Shown here: piece after piece, positions 7,253-13,276 of the stretch
Position numbering within the stretch: the first letter of the stretch is position 1
How the letters are laid out: the number at the start of each line of letters is the position of its first letter
Assembly: GCA_964397015.1 (NCBI GenBank)
Contig: CAYNHL010000095.1
Span: 1 to 14,162, forward strand
From: MADRE2 sp964397015
GTDB lineage: Bacteria > Desulfobacterota > Desulfobacteria > Desulfobacterales > Desulfobacteraceae
Length of the DNA stretch: 14,162 nucleotides
Reading direction: 5' to 3'
Made by a program: the position numbers and the translations under genes
The notes under the pieces: model-generated
Told to the model about the DNA's origin: nothing
The model's database searches: none
What the model saw: the letters and a program-made list of their open reading frames with translations, nothing else

Positions 7253-7567
7253 ATGGGAAAATTAAAGAAATACATGATGGTGCACAATACGGCGGGCGCT
7301 GACTGCAAGGAAGTGCAGGCAAACTGGAGAAAGCTGGCAAAGGTGGAAACGGCCACGTGGATAAAAACTTATTTTAATGAAAACAAAGGGGTCCGGTATT
7401 GTCTCTGGCTGGCCCCCGGGGAAGAAGCGCTGAAGAATATTTTCACGGAAATCGGTATCAGCTGGGATTCCATCACGCCTGTGGAAGAAACGATTCCTGA
7501 TCTGTGGGGAGAAAAATGGGATGATCACCTGAAAAAAGATGCGATTGCCGATAACCTTGGCAATTGA
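7253..7567 (+). CDS. DUF4242-like small protein
   Basis: This 104-residue protein opens with LKKYMMVHNTAGADCKEVQ and continues with WRKLAKVETATWIKTYFNE and RYCLWLAPGEEALKNIF. It ends with a conserved-looking EETIPDLWGEKW. The pattern of short strands with YCLWLAP and a late glutamate/tryptophan motif resembles the DUF4242/SCO4226-like ferredoxin-fold proteins, some of which bind nickel. It has no signal peptide or membrane segment. I chose ATG 7253 because GGGGGAAA lies upstream and family resemblance starts there. It is divergent from aprB and converges with the gene at 7578. Function is unknown; the family call is from memory of the pattern. Confidence 0.75.
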   Translation: MGKLKKYMMVHNTAGADCKEVQANWRKLAKVETATWIKTYFNENKGVRYCLWLAPGEEALKNIFTEIGISWDSITPVEETIPDLWGEKWDDHLKKDAIADNLGN

Positions 7568-7577
7568 TGTCTGATTT

Positions 7578-7805
7578 TTACCTGCAATGTCGAATATCTT
7601 TTGCATAGGTTTCAAAATCTGTTTCTAACAGAAATTTTGATATGACTTGGCTGACCATATCGGCGGTATCTATGCGATAAATCCCTTTTTGATCGCGCCC
7701 GGCAATTTTTTTAGCATTTGCGACAATCGCCTGAAGCGCTGTGGCTGGTATTTCAACATTGACATTAATAACAAGGGTGTCTGTTCTTTTTTCACGGGTC
7801 ATCAT
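7578..7805 (-). CDS. Small protein of unknown function
   Basis: I do not recognise this 75-residue protein. It starts MMTREKRTDTLVINVNVEIP, then has an Ala-rich helical segment (ALQAIVANAKKIAG), a short strand region and an acidic, aromatic C-terminus (LLETDFETYAKDI). An AAAGGA ribosome site lies upstream of the ATG pair on the minus strand. It converges with the DUF4242-like gene, leaving only about 10 bases between stops. The sequence composition looks like real coding, but the function cannot be stated. Confidence 0.55.
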   Translation of the reverse strand: MMTREKRTDTLVINVNVEIPATALQAIVANAKKIAGRDQKGIYRIDTADMVSQVISKFLLETDFETYAKDIRHCR

Positions 7806-7930
7806 CTTTTATCCTTTTTTGGTTTTACCCTGTGTCTGACAGTCATAGAATCATTTTTTAAACGTTTTGTCAAAATATTCAATTAGATTACGGCAGATTA
7901 TGACATCAACGGATTCATCCGAGAGGAAAC

Positions 7931-8041
7931 ATGACGTATCATACGGAAGAGATCTGGGAAGACAAATGGGTAAACACCACCTGCGGCGTCTGTTTCAGTG
8001 CCAGGCCCAAAATTCTGAATTCGGAATGGCCCGCAGATTAA
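7931..8041 (+). pseudogene. N-terminal stub of molybdopterin oxidoreductase
   Basis: The 36-codon reading from ATG 7931, behind GAGAGGA, begins like the large subunit of a molybdopterin-dependent oxidoreductase: EIWEDKWVNTTCGVCFSA. In that family, WV-x-TTCG-x-C-x3-C marks the N-terminal [4Fe-4S] site. Here the third cysteine is replaced (SARP for SACP) and the frame ends after six to ten unrelated codons. The rest of the protein, normally 700 residues or more, is missing. A longer overlapping ORF from 7867 in another frame is a shadow of this fragment. The stub suggests that a whole gene was deleted here. Confidence 0.6.
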
Positions 8042-8346
8042 TGAGAATAACAATGGGTATGATGAAAACCTGGCAAATTTACCTGCCGGACAACCTTAGA
8101 ACAGATCAGGCGGATAGAAAAGACAGGGCTGATTATTACCTTTCTATTTGGCCATATATTACAGAAAAATGGGCCAAACTCGTACCACTTGAAAAGGTTT
8201 TTTCAAAAGACCAGCCACTGGCGGGGAAACTGCATAATTATTTTTTTGACAATCCCGCACCATTGGTCTATTATGAATCATTCCTATTGTTTTCATCTGT
8301 ATTCTGGATGATTCTCATTTGTCGTCGCCTGAATTATTCTCCTTGA
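8041..8346 (+). CDS. Hypothetical protein, possibly a fragment
   Basis: This 101-codon reading starts where the oxidoreductase stub stops. It has aromatic, charged segments (YYLSIWPYITEKWAKLV) and a hydrophobic C-terminal stretch (ESFLLFSSVFWMILI) that could be a membrane anchor. No ribosome site precedes ATG 8041, and I recognise no family. It may be the 3' part of another decayed gene joined to the stub by deletion, rather than an intact gene. Confidence 0.3.
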   Translation: MRITMGMMKTWQIYLPDNLRTDQADRKDRADYYLSIWPYITEKWAKLVPLEKVFSKDQPLAGKLHNYFFDNPAPLVYYESFLLFSSVFWMILICRRLNYSP

Positions 8347-8357
8347 TGCACGTGCAT
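8346..8357. promoter_or_regulatory. Palindrome ATGCACGTGCAT before GAF gene
   Basis: This perfect 12-bp palindrome ends 19 bases upstream of the TATAAT at 8377-8382. Its centre lies near -38 relative to the likely transcription start. No recognisable -35 hexamer exists there, which fits an activator-bound promoter. Confidence 0.45.
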
Positions 8358-8376
8358 TACCGCATATGATCTTTTC

Positions 8377-8382
8377 TATAAT
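8377..8382 (+). promoter_or_regulatory. -10 box (TATAAT) for GAF gene
   Basis: A consensus TATAAT lies 41 bases upstream of ATG 8424. The hexamer 17 bases further upstream (GCATTA) is a poor -35 and overlaps the palindrome at 8346-8357. Confidence 0.5.
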
Positions 8383-8423
8383 GTTTTTATGCCGGTCAAC
8401 CGACAGGCAGAAAGGAGGGAATC

Positions 8424-9041
8424 ATGGAAGACCATACCATGTATTACGACACCATTGTTAAAGTGACCAATGCCATTGCCCAGTGTAAGGACCCGAAAGA
8501 AGTCGCCCTTGTCACCGCTGAAAGTGTCCGGACGGCCTTTAATGCAAAAGGGTGTGCCGTGTTCCTGGTCGACCGGGATACTAGAAAACTCGGTCTTGTA
8601 GCCTCCCATGGACTCAGTGATGCATACCTTAAAAAAGGCCCCATCCATTTCATGCAATCCATCAAAGAAGCAAAAGATGCTGTTCCCATTGCCATCTATG
8701 ATGTCATGGACGATCCGAGAATCGAATATCCGCTTGAGGCAAAAAAAGAAGGGATTGCCTCTCTGCTGGGCGTTCCCATCATCAGCCATGATAAAATCAT
8801 CGGAGCCCTCCGCCTGTACACATCCAAACCCTGGGAATTCACCATCAATGATATCACGCTGGTCCAGGCCATCGCCCAGATCTGCGGCATGGCCATGGAT
8901 ACGTGCCGGCTGTATAAAGGATATAAAACCAGTATCGAGATTCTGAAAAACATGCGGGATCATGATTCCTTTACCACCCACCGGTGGACACCCCATGAAG
9001 GGGTTCCCAAAAGTGTGGATCAATCCATCTGTGATTATTAA
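8424..9041 (+). CDS. GAF-domain sensor protein
   Basis: This 205-residue protein is essentially a single GAF domain (about residues 10-165). Typical segments are AKGCAVFLVDRDTRKLGLVAS, then DPRIEYPLEAKKEGIASLLG, VPIISHDKIIGALRLYTS and FTINDITLVQAIAQICGMA. GAF domains bind small ligands or redox cofactors. There is no attached kinase, GGDEF or HTH domain, so it would act as a separate sensor or adaptor; the output partner is not in the window. The C-terminal 40 residues are unassigned. AGGAGGG sits just before ATG 8424. A palindrome-associated promoter lies upstream and a terminator follows at 9059-9107, so it looks like a single-gene transcript. Confidence 0.88.
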   Translation: MEDHTMYYDTIVKVTNAIAQCKDPKEVALVTAESVRTAFNAKGCAVFLVDRDTRKLGLVASHGLSDAYLKKGPIHFMQSIKEAKDAVPIAIYDVMDDPRIEYPLEAKKEGIASLLGVPIISHDKIIGALRLYTSKPWEFTINDITLVQAIAQICGMAMDTCRLYKGYKTSIEILKNMRDHDSFTTHRWTPHEGVPKSVDQSICDY

Positions 9042-9058
9042 TCCTTTCATCCATCTGT

Positions 9059-9107
9059 GACTGCCCGTTGAGTATTTCCCGGATTCACCGGGCAGTCCGG
9101 CCTTTTT
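9059..9107 (+). terminator. Likely intrinsic terminator after GAF gene
   Basis: GACTGCCCG at 9059-9067 pairs with CGGGCAGTC at 9089-9097, with a smaller CCCGG/CCGGG hairpin in the loop. TTTTT follows at 9103-9107. The large loop and the five bases between stem and T-run make it weaker than a textbook terminator. Confidence 0.6.
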
Positions 9108-9297
9108 ATCCTTCGTCCATACCCCCCCTGTCTTCATTGTCCTTCAAAAATTCTTGATATAGATCAATGAAATGGTTTTCCAAACGATGTATGTAAGGCA
9201 TATCAGCAAAAATGTGACCAGCAGCTCCCGAAAGGATAACAATAATGACCATTCCCGGCAATTTATTAACCACCGCCATGGCAGTAATGCCCCACAC
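9106..9297 (-). pseudogene. C-terminal fragment, possible sodium:solute symporter
   Basis: The minus-strand reading has a hydrophobic segment (LPGMVIIVILSGAAGHIFAD), then a charged tail (PYIHRLENHFIDLYQEFLKD) and a stop. This looks like the last membrane helix and cytoplasmic tail of a transporter. A sodium:solute symporter is my best guess from the pattern and from the upstream fragment at 9518-9710. There is no start or ribosome site, and the upstream sequence belongs to a different protein, so it is a remnant. Confidence 0.4.
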
Positions 9298-9329
9298 GGA
9301 AATTTGCGTTCATTCCTTGAAAGTAAGGA

Positions 9330-9520
9330 GGAGAACATGACTGCTGCCATTTCCCGGTCCGTGATACTGGGGTACACCGCGACCTGTATGGACAATTCCT
9401 CGGCAAGTTCCCTTTTCAGGCAGTGTCAGGGTTTTCCCCGGACTTGATTTTCCCGCCGGGAAAGTCCCAATTAATGGGCACAGCATAGATAATGGCAATG
9501 GTGACCAATTTTGTTTCCAT
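9330..9520 (-). pseudogene. Nudix (MutT-like) hydrolase fragment
   Basis: On the minus strand the sequence reads NWDFPGGKIKSGENPDT and then, one frame over, LKRELAEELSIQV. Joined, these give the Nudix box G-x5-E-x7-R-E-x2-E-E of MutT-type nucleoside diphosphate hydrolases. A one-base loss near 9420 separates the two halves. The normal N-terminal half before the box is missing: only METKLVTIAIIYAV precedes it, and this could instead be the start of a transporter. The end beyond the box is unclear. It is clearly non-functional. Confidence 0.6.
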
Positions 9521-9710
9521 GGCTTTCCGGGTGATGACAAAAATGGCGGCACAGAAAAAAGGCAGAGTAGTCTATGGCCCAGAACCACATATCAGGGATG
9601 CCCAGGATTTTGGCGTTTCTGTCCTGATTCAGGGAATGATAATAGACAATGCCCAATGTGGCAAACATGAACATGATCTCAATATTCCATCCCACTCTTT
9701 TTTCTCCCAT
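9518..9710 (-). pseudogene. Broken small membrane protein gene
   Basis: From ATG 9710, behind AGGAAAA, the minus strand reads MGEKRVGWNIEIMFMFATLG, then ILGIPDMWFWAIDYSAF. The LGIPDxWFW segment followed by a helix resembles small accessory proteins of sodium:solute symporters. The frame shifts in the A-run at 9555-9560 (T-run on the coding strand). Removing one base restores FCAAIFVITRK, a better membrane helix. Uncorrected, it runs to a stop at 9471-9473 through Cys/His-rich nonsense. It is divergent from marR. The family call is tentative. Confidence 0.45.
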
Positions 9711-9778
9711 GGGTTTTCCTGATAAAAATTGAACAATTTAACTATCGCCGTGCCTTCCCCCCTGGACAGAAAAAAAGA

Positions 9779-9807
9779 TTGACAATAGTGTTTAGAGTCT
9801 ATACAGT
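9779..9807 (+). promoter_or_regulatory. Sigma-70-type promoter of marR
   Basis: TTGACA at 9779-9784 and TACAGT at 9802-9807 are 17 bases apart, directly before ATG 9809. An alternative -10, TATACA at 9800-9805, would give a 15-base spacer. Either way transcription would start at or inside the first codons, so translation may begin on a very short or absent leader, or at ATG 9815. Confidence 0.5.
9790..9805. promoter_or_regulatory. MarR operator candidate 1
   Basis: GTTTAGAGTCTATACA lies between the -35 and -10 boxes of marR. The same GTTTAG-N4-TATACA motif occurs in reverse at 10293-10308 before the methyltransferase gene. Binding here would block RNA polymerase and give autorepression. Confidence 0.6.
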
Positions 9808-9808
9808 T

Positions 9809-10276
9809 ATGACCATGAGCAATGGATACCAGAAAATACACGGGAAATTTCAATCTTTGATGGCCCTGGCCCTGAAGCTGGATCAGATGCCCAAGCAATT
9901 CGGTACAGGTCGGGATTTGTCCCATACCGAAATCCATCTCATAGAAATTATCGGAGACAACAGTGCTCTTGGCGTCACCGACATTGCCCGGCTGATCGGC
10001 GTGACCAAAGGCGCAGTTTCCCAGACACTCAAACGTATTGAAAAAAAGGGACTGGCCCAAAAGCAAAAAGATCCGGACAACCGATCAAAACTGCTGGTCT
10101 CTTTGACTGCACTGGGGAATATGGCTTACTGGGCCCACAAGCACTGGCATGAGACCATGGACGGTGGATTTATCACATACCTGGAAAACCTGAATAGTGA
10201 TCAAACCGAATTTATTCTGGATTTTCTAACCCGGATGGAGGATTTTTTACAACGCCGGATCGAGTCCCCGGAATAG
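9809..10276 (+). CDS. MarR-family transcriptional regulator
   Basis: This 155-residue protein has the MarR layout. An N-terminal helix leads into LSHTEIHLIEIIGDNSALGV, then the recognition helix region TDIARLIGVTKGAVSQTLKR and the wing KKGLAQKQKDPDNRSKLLVS, followed by C-terminal dimerisation helices. MarR proteins are usually dimeric repressors released by small aromatic or oxidising ligands. I used ATG 9809 rather than the earlier TTG at 9779, because that TTG is the -35 box; ATG 9815 is also possible. The operator-like motif upstream suggests autoregulation, and a copy before the next gene suggests the methyltransferase is a target. The ligand is unknown. Confidence 0.9.
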   Translation: MTMSNGYQKIHGKFQSLMALALKLDQMPKQFGTGRDLSHTEIHLIEIIGDNSALGVTDIARLIGVTKGAVSQTLKRIEKKGLAQKQKDPDNRSKLLVSLTALGNMAYWAHKHWHETMDGGFITYLENLNSDQTEFILDFLTRMEDFLQRRIESPE

Positions 10277-10292
10277 TTTTTTTTGCCTAAAG

Positions 10293-10313
10293 TGTATACA
10301 TACTAAACATACA
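10293..10313. promoter_or_regulatory. MarR operator candidate 2
   Basis: TGTATACATACTAAAC at 10293-10308 is the reverse complement form of the GTTTAG-N4-TATACA motif seen in the marR promoter. It also forms an inverted repeat, TGTAT...ATACA, over 10293-10313. It lies 14 bases before the methyltransferase ATG, just upstream of its GGAGG. Confidence 0.6.
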
Positions 10314-10326
10314 ACACGGAGGTATC

Positions 10327-10902
10327 ATGTTTTTCAATTCAGCCCGTCAGGGAGATGTCTGTAGCCACACCCATTCATTTGTACTGGACAATTTCATCCG
10401 CCGGATCTTCCAGAACCCTGTCAAAATTGCCGGTCCCTATATCCGACCCGGGGATACCGCAATTGATTTCGGATGCGGCCCCGGCTATTTTACCGCGGCC
10501 ATGGCAAAACTGACCGGGCCGAACGGAAAGGTATGGGCCGTGGATCTGCAGCCGGAAATGCTTGAAAAAGTGAAAAAAAAGTGCCATGAACTGGGCCTGT
10601 CAGCCAGTGTCAACTGCCACCGGTGCTCTCAAAAAGCCATTAATCTGGACTCCTCGGTTCAGGCGGATTTTATGCTGGCCTATTACATGGTCCATGAAAT
10701 CCCGGATAATCGCATTTTTTTCAAACAGGCCTATCCGCTGCTCAAGTCCGGAGGACGGTTTTTAGTTGTGGAACCCCTGTTCCACGTCAACAAATCACAG
10801 TTCAAAACCATCTGCACAGCCGCGCTGGAAGCCGGATTCAACCAGGTGGACACCCCAAAGGGCAAAGGGGGCCGCACTCTGCTGCTCACGCGATCACCCT
10901 GA
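10327..10902 (+). CDS. Class I SAM-dependent methyltransferase
   Basis: This 191-residue protein has the SAM-binding motif I, AIDFGCGPGYFTAAMA (about residues 45-60). An acidic residue ends strand 2 (VWAVDLQPEM, D73), and the later core strands are QADFMLAYYMVHEI and LLKSGGRFLVVEP. It is a soluble Rossmann-type methyltransferase. The N-terminus SARQGDVCSHTHSFVL resembles small methyltransferases found beside regulators, but the substrate cannot be told. ACGGAGG lies upstream of ATG 10327. The gene follows marR by 50 bases with its own operator-like site. Its stop overlaps the start of the cytochrome remnant in another frame. Confidence 0.88.
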   Translation: MFFNSARQGDVCSHTHSFVLDNFIRRIFQNPVKIAGPYIRPGDTAIDFGCGPGYFTAAMAKLTGPNGKVWAVDLQPEMLEKVKKKCHELGLSASVNCHRCSQKAINLDSSVQADFMLAYYMVHEIPDNRIFFKQAYPLLKSGGRFLVVEPLFHVNKSQFKTICTAALEAGFNQVDTPKGKGGRTLLLTRSP

Positions 10903-11848
10903 TGAAATTGACCTGAGCGTATTTGATTTTGTCGCACGGGTGCCCGAAGCATTCAAAGGCTTCCAGAAACACGGCTGTGCCGGCTGTCATGCAGGGGGCG
11001 GCATGATGGAATTTGACCGGGACGGATTCAGGTATGATCTGCGGCTGGCCCAAAATCCCGAACTTGCAGAAACTCTGGACGGGGATTATTACCAGAGCCA
11101 ATGGGATAAAACCGGTGTGATCGAGCCGGACCGTTTTTTTTGTCATGGCAACCGGTACAATATCCAGACCCGGATCAGATAAATCAAGGCACTGAACTTT
11201 AAATGGGCGGGAACGGCCGCATCGGGTATCGGGCAGGTCACCGGCAGGCAGGATTAACCTGCATTGACTGCCACACCGGGGATATCAGCCATAATTTTGC
11301 CAAGGGCAATGGGCAATGCCATGGACAATACCATGGCCTAAGAGCTGAACAGCACCATGAATTCTTGCAGGGACTGCCATACAAAGGGGATCATGGGCGC
11401 TACCCGGATGGAACATCGCAGTATACGGAAAGACCACCTGGACAAACTGTCCTGCGAGGCCTGCCATATTCCGGAACTGAACCGCAGCGCCGGCGGCGCC
11501 ATGTTCCTGAACACCGGGGTTTACGGGAAATTTGGACAGCCGGGAACCGATCGTTTCGGGGCCCACGTTCCCTGGAAACCGGCCTATGTTATCCGGGTAA
11601 AAGACAAAGACGGCATCCCGCGGATCACCCCGGTCAATCCCATGCTCAACACCCTGTTCACCAACCGGGACGCCGACGGGATTTATGCGCCCCTCTTTCT
11701 TTCCGAGGTGGAAGCCGCTTATGAACAATGCAAAGACAACCTTTCCTACCGGCAGGTGCCCTATGATTTTCATCGGGCATCCGATGTCATCCTCATGCTG
11801 GAGACCCTGACCCTTTCCCTTGAAGGAAACAAACGGTTTCAGGAATAA
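10898..11848 (+). pseudogene. Multihaem cytochrome c pseudogene
   Basis: These are remnants of a periplasmic multihaem c-type cytochrome. Intact haem motifs are CAGCH (10976-10990), CIDCH (11260-11274), CRDCH (11366-11380) and CEACH (11453-11467). A fifth, at 11132-11146, reads RFFCH, consistent with loss of its first cysteine (TGT to CGT). Breaks include stops at 11180-11182 and 11339-11341, a frame change near 11250, and a tandem duplication of GGGCAAT (11304-11310 and 11311-11317) that shifts the frame. The last part, from 11357 to 11848, reads openly (KPAYVIRVKDKDGIPRITPV through ASDVILMLETLTLSLEG). The N-terminus and signal peptide are absent; the gene starts abruptly at the methyltransferase stop. 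A middle section also seems deleted. It cannot make a normal protein. Confidence 0.88.
11764..11791 (+). repeat. 28-bp exact direct repeat, copy 1
   Basis: This 28-base segment inside the cytochrome remnant is identical to 12378-12405. Here it encodes DFHRASDVI in the cytochrome frame and fits its surroundings naturally. The second copy is read in a different frame. Confidence 0.9.
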
Positions 11849-11869
11849 CCCGAAAATGCTTGTAACCTG

Positions 11870-11922
11870 GGACAATAGTTGTACTGGTCCATGGGAAGGA
11901 GTTCCTGTTTCCTATATTGTCC
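11870..11922. repeat. Inverted repeat upstream of exported protein
   Basis: GGACAATA at 11870-11877 pairs with TATTGTCC at 11915-11922, extended to ten pairs with one bulge. The spacer also holds GGAA-GGAG-TTCC. It lies about 80-130 bases before the gene at 11999 and could be part of its leader or an operator. The rest of this gap (11849-11998) shows nothing clear. Confidence 0.35.
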
Positions 11923-11998
11923 AGTTTCTTCTATATGGTCCAGAAGGGGCAATTCCAGTTAATTAATGATGAAAAGCTGCTAAAGGAGAGTCAAGAAG

Positions 11999-12484
11999 AT
12001 GGGTAACAATAATCATGAATTCATATTCAAATGTATGTGGTTTAGTATTTTTTCTATAAGTCTATTTCTTTTTTTAACCCTTGTTGCTGCTCCGGCCCAT
12101 GCCCAGTCTGACGGTAGCCGATCTTTGAACCACAAAGGCGTGCCCGACAAGATCTGGCAGCACATCAATGACCACGGCACTCTGCCTTCGGACGTGCGCT
12201 ACCGCATTCTGGAAGACCGTTCGATGATTCCCATTCCCTTGCCGTCCCCGTCTTCCAAATCGGCCTCGGTCCCGGAAAAGAGCGCCCTCCCTCATCCCCT
12301 TCCCGGCCCATCCAAGGGAATGCAGTGGGTGACTGTGGGCAATGACGCCTTTCTCATTGAAAAAAACAGCGGCAAGGTGATTTTCATCGGGCATCCGATG
12401 TCATCAGGTAGCGTGCATAAAAGATTTCTAAAGCGTCGAAGTGCGCGCCGGGGTGACTTAGCGGGCAACGGATCCTGTCCGTAG
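11999..12484 (+). CDS. Putative exported protein with recombinant C-terminus
   Basis: This 161-codon ORF begins with a clear signal peptide: hydrophobic FSIFSISLFLFLTLVAA, then a likely cleavage after APAHA (about residue 35), so it is exported. The mature part is Pro/Ser-rich in the middle (about 75-105). It then has WVTVGNDAFLIEKNSGKVIF, which recalls the C-terminal strand pair of RcnB-like periplasmic proteins; this is a weak resemblance. From about residue 127 the sequence comes from the 28-bp repeat (12378-12405) and then reads through Arg/Ser/Gly-rich, low-complexity codons to a stop at 12482. The original C-terminus therefore seems to have been replaced. GGAG sits about 10 bases before the ATG. 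Confidence 0.6.
   Translation: MGNNNHEFIFKCMWFSIFSISLFLFLTLVAAPAHAQSDGSRSLNHKGVPDKIWQHINDHGTLPSDVRYRILEDRSMIPIPLPSPSSKSASVPEKSALPHPLPGPSKGMQWVTVGNDAFLIEKNSGKVIFIGHPMSSGSVHKRFLKRRSARRGDLAGNGSCP
12378..12405 (+). repeat. 28-bp exact direct repeat, copy 2
   Basis: This segment is identical to 11764-11791 in the cytochrome remnant, 614 bases upstream, but is translated in another frame (VIFIGHPMSS). It marks the point where the exported protein stops resembling a normal protein end, so it is probably the acquired copy. Confidence 0.9.
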
Positions 12485-12591
12485 CCGGTGATAAGGTGAG
12501 GTGATGGTGAGGTGATAAGTAATCGCTTTGTTACTCCGCCCTAACTTTTCAATAAACTCCTTCCTATCTGCCGTCAACATCATTTAAAAAC
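12485..12591. repeat. Intergenic stretch with 11-bp tandem repeat
   Basis: GGTGAGGTGAT is repeated directly at 12495-12505 and 12506-12516. Together with the GTGCGCGCC at 12441-12449 the stretch has a structured-RNA look, but I cannot assign it to a family. No gene is visible. Confidence 0.45.
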
Positions 12592-12618
12592 TTGACAAAG
12601 TTCACATATTTGTATACC
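12592..12618 (+). promoter_or_regulatory. Promoter of toxin-antitoxin operon
   Basis: A consensus TTGACA at 12592-12597 is followed by TATACC at 12613-12618 (15-base spacer) or TACCTT at 12615-12620 (17 bases). AACTT and AAGTT flank the -35 box as a small inverted repeat, a possible antitoxin operator. The start codon at 12627 lies about where transcription should begin, so the mRNA may be leaderless. Confidence 0.65.
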
Positions 12619-12626
12619 TTATTGGC

Positions 12627-12971
12627 ATGCGGTCGATATCATTTTACAAGACTGATTCAGGTAAATGCCCTGTTGAAGAACATCTGGATTCGTTGTCTGA
12701 TACACAAGTCACAAAAATTACCTGGGTATTGAAACTGATAAGAGAGACTCAAAATGTGTCCTCAAAGTATTTCAAAAAATTAATCAACACAGATGATATC
12801 TGGGAAGTAAGAGTGACTGTTGGAAATAATATCTTTCGCCTCCTTGGTTTCATGCAAAATCAGGAGTTAATCATCTTGACCAACTCTTTTCAGAAAAAGA
12901 GTCAAAAAACTCCCAAAAAGGAAATCAAGCTGGCAGAAAGAAGAAAGAAAGATTATTTGAGCAGGAGGTAA
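12627..12971 (+). CDS. HigB/RelE-like toxin (Gp49-like family)
   Basis: This 114-residue protein matches the phage-derived Gp49-like/HigB branch of RelE toxins, which cleave mRNA on the ribosome. Visible hallmarks are CPVEEHLDSLSD near the N-terminus, YFKKLINTDDIWEVRVTVG, NNIFRLLGF, and the basic ending TNSFQKKSQKTPKKEIKLAE followed by RRKKDY. The length is normal and no break is seen. The antitoxin gene follows after two bases, the toxin-first order typical of higBA. The pair is more AT-rich than its surroundings, which suggests transfer. The possibly leaderless start would be unusual and could limit toxin output. The call rests on the motif pattern and the gene pair. Confidence 0.92.
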   Translation: MRSISFYKTDSGKCPVEEHLDSLSDTQVTKITWVLKLIRETQNVSSKYFKKLINTDDIWEVRVTVGNNIFRLLGFMQNQELIILTNSFQKKSQKTPKKEIKLAERRKKDYLSRR

Positions 12972-12973
12972 AT

Positions 12974-13249
12974 ATGGATGACCTTGATAGATATATCGAA
13001 AAAAGGAAAAAGAGAAGTCCAAAATTTTCTCAAAACTATGACAAAGGCTATGAGCAGTTCAAAATTGGTGCTCTTCTCAAACAAGCCAGATTAGATGCTG
13101 GCCTTACTCAAGAACAGGTAGCAACAAAATTAAAAACAGGCAAATCTGCAATTTCAAGAATTGAAAATCATGCAGAGGATATTCGGCTATCTACTCTTGT
13201 AAATTACGCCCAAGCCCTTGGTAAAAGCCTTAGATTAGAAGTAGCATAA
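12974..13249 (+). CDS. HigA-like XRE antitoxin
   Basis: This 91-residue protein has an N-terminal basic region (DRYIEKRKKRSPKF) and then a complete HTH_3/XRE domain: IGALLKQARLDAGLTQEQVA, TKLKTGKSAISRIENHAEDI and RLSTLVNYAQALGKSLRLEV. It should neutralise the toxin encoded just upstream and, as a complex, repress the shared promoter. AGGAGG lies within the end of the toxin gene, five bases before ATG 12974, so antitoxin translation is strong and coupled. The length and order fit HigA-type antitoxins. No break is visible. Confidence 0.92.
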   Translation: MDDLDRYIEKRKKRSPKFSQNYDKGYEQFKIGALLKQARLDAGLTQEQVATKLKTGKSAISRIENHAEDIRLSTLVNYAQALGKSLRLEVA

Positions 13250-13276
13250 TCCCAAATAAAGATAACAAAAAAAAGG

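Noticed and set aside
7867..8040. ORF extension upstream of the hypothetical protein at 8041
   Set aside because: In another frame the same bases encode the recognisable molybdopterin oxidoreductase N-terminus with a ribosome site.
8376..9137. 253-codon open frame on the minus strand
   Set aside because: It lies antisense to the well-supported GAF gene, is rich in Gly/His/Phe/Asp as expected of a codon-phase shadow, and shows no domain.
355..9560. Homopolymer frameshifts at 355-360 and 9555-9560 as sequencing errors
   Set aside because: They could be errors singly, but both genes also carry other damage (missing parts, junctions), so true decay is more likely. Read mapping would settle it.
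11285..11875. 196-codon minus-strand open frame
   Set aside because: It is antisense to the cytochrome remnant, whose CxxCH motifs and peptide blocks are clear on the plus strand.
12402..12416. Similarity of CATCAGGTAGC to the end of repeat copy A near 383
   Set aside because: Only about 15 bases match with one mismatch and the flanks differ, so it may be chance; not called a third repeat copy.
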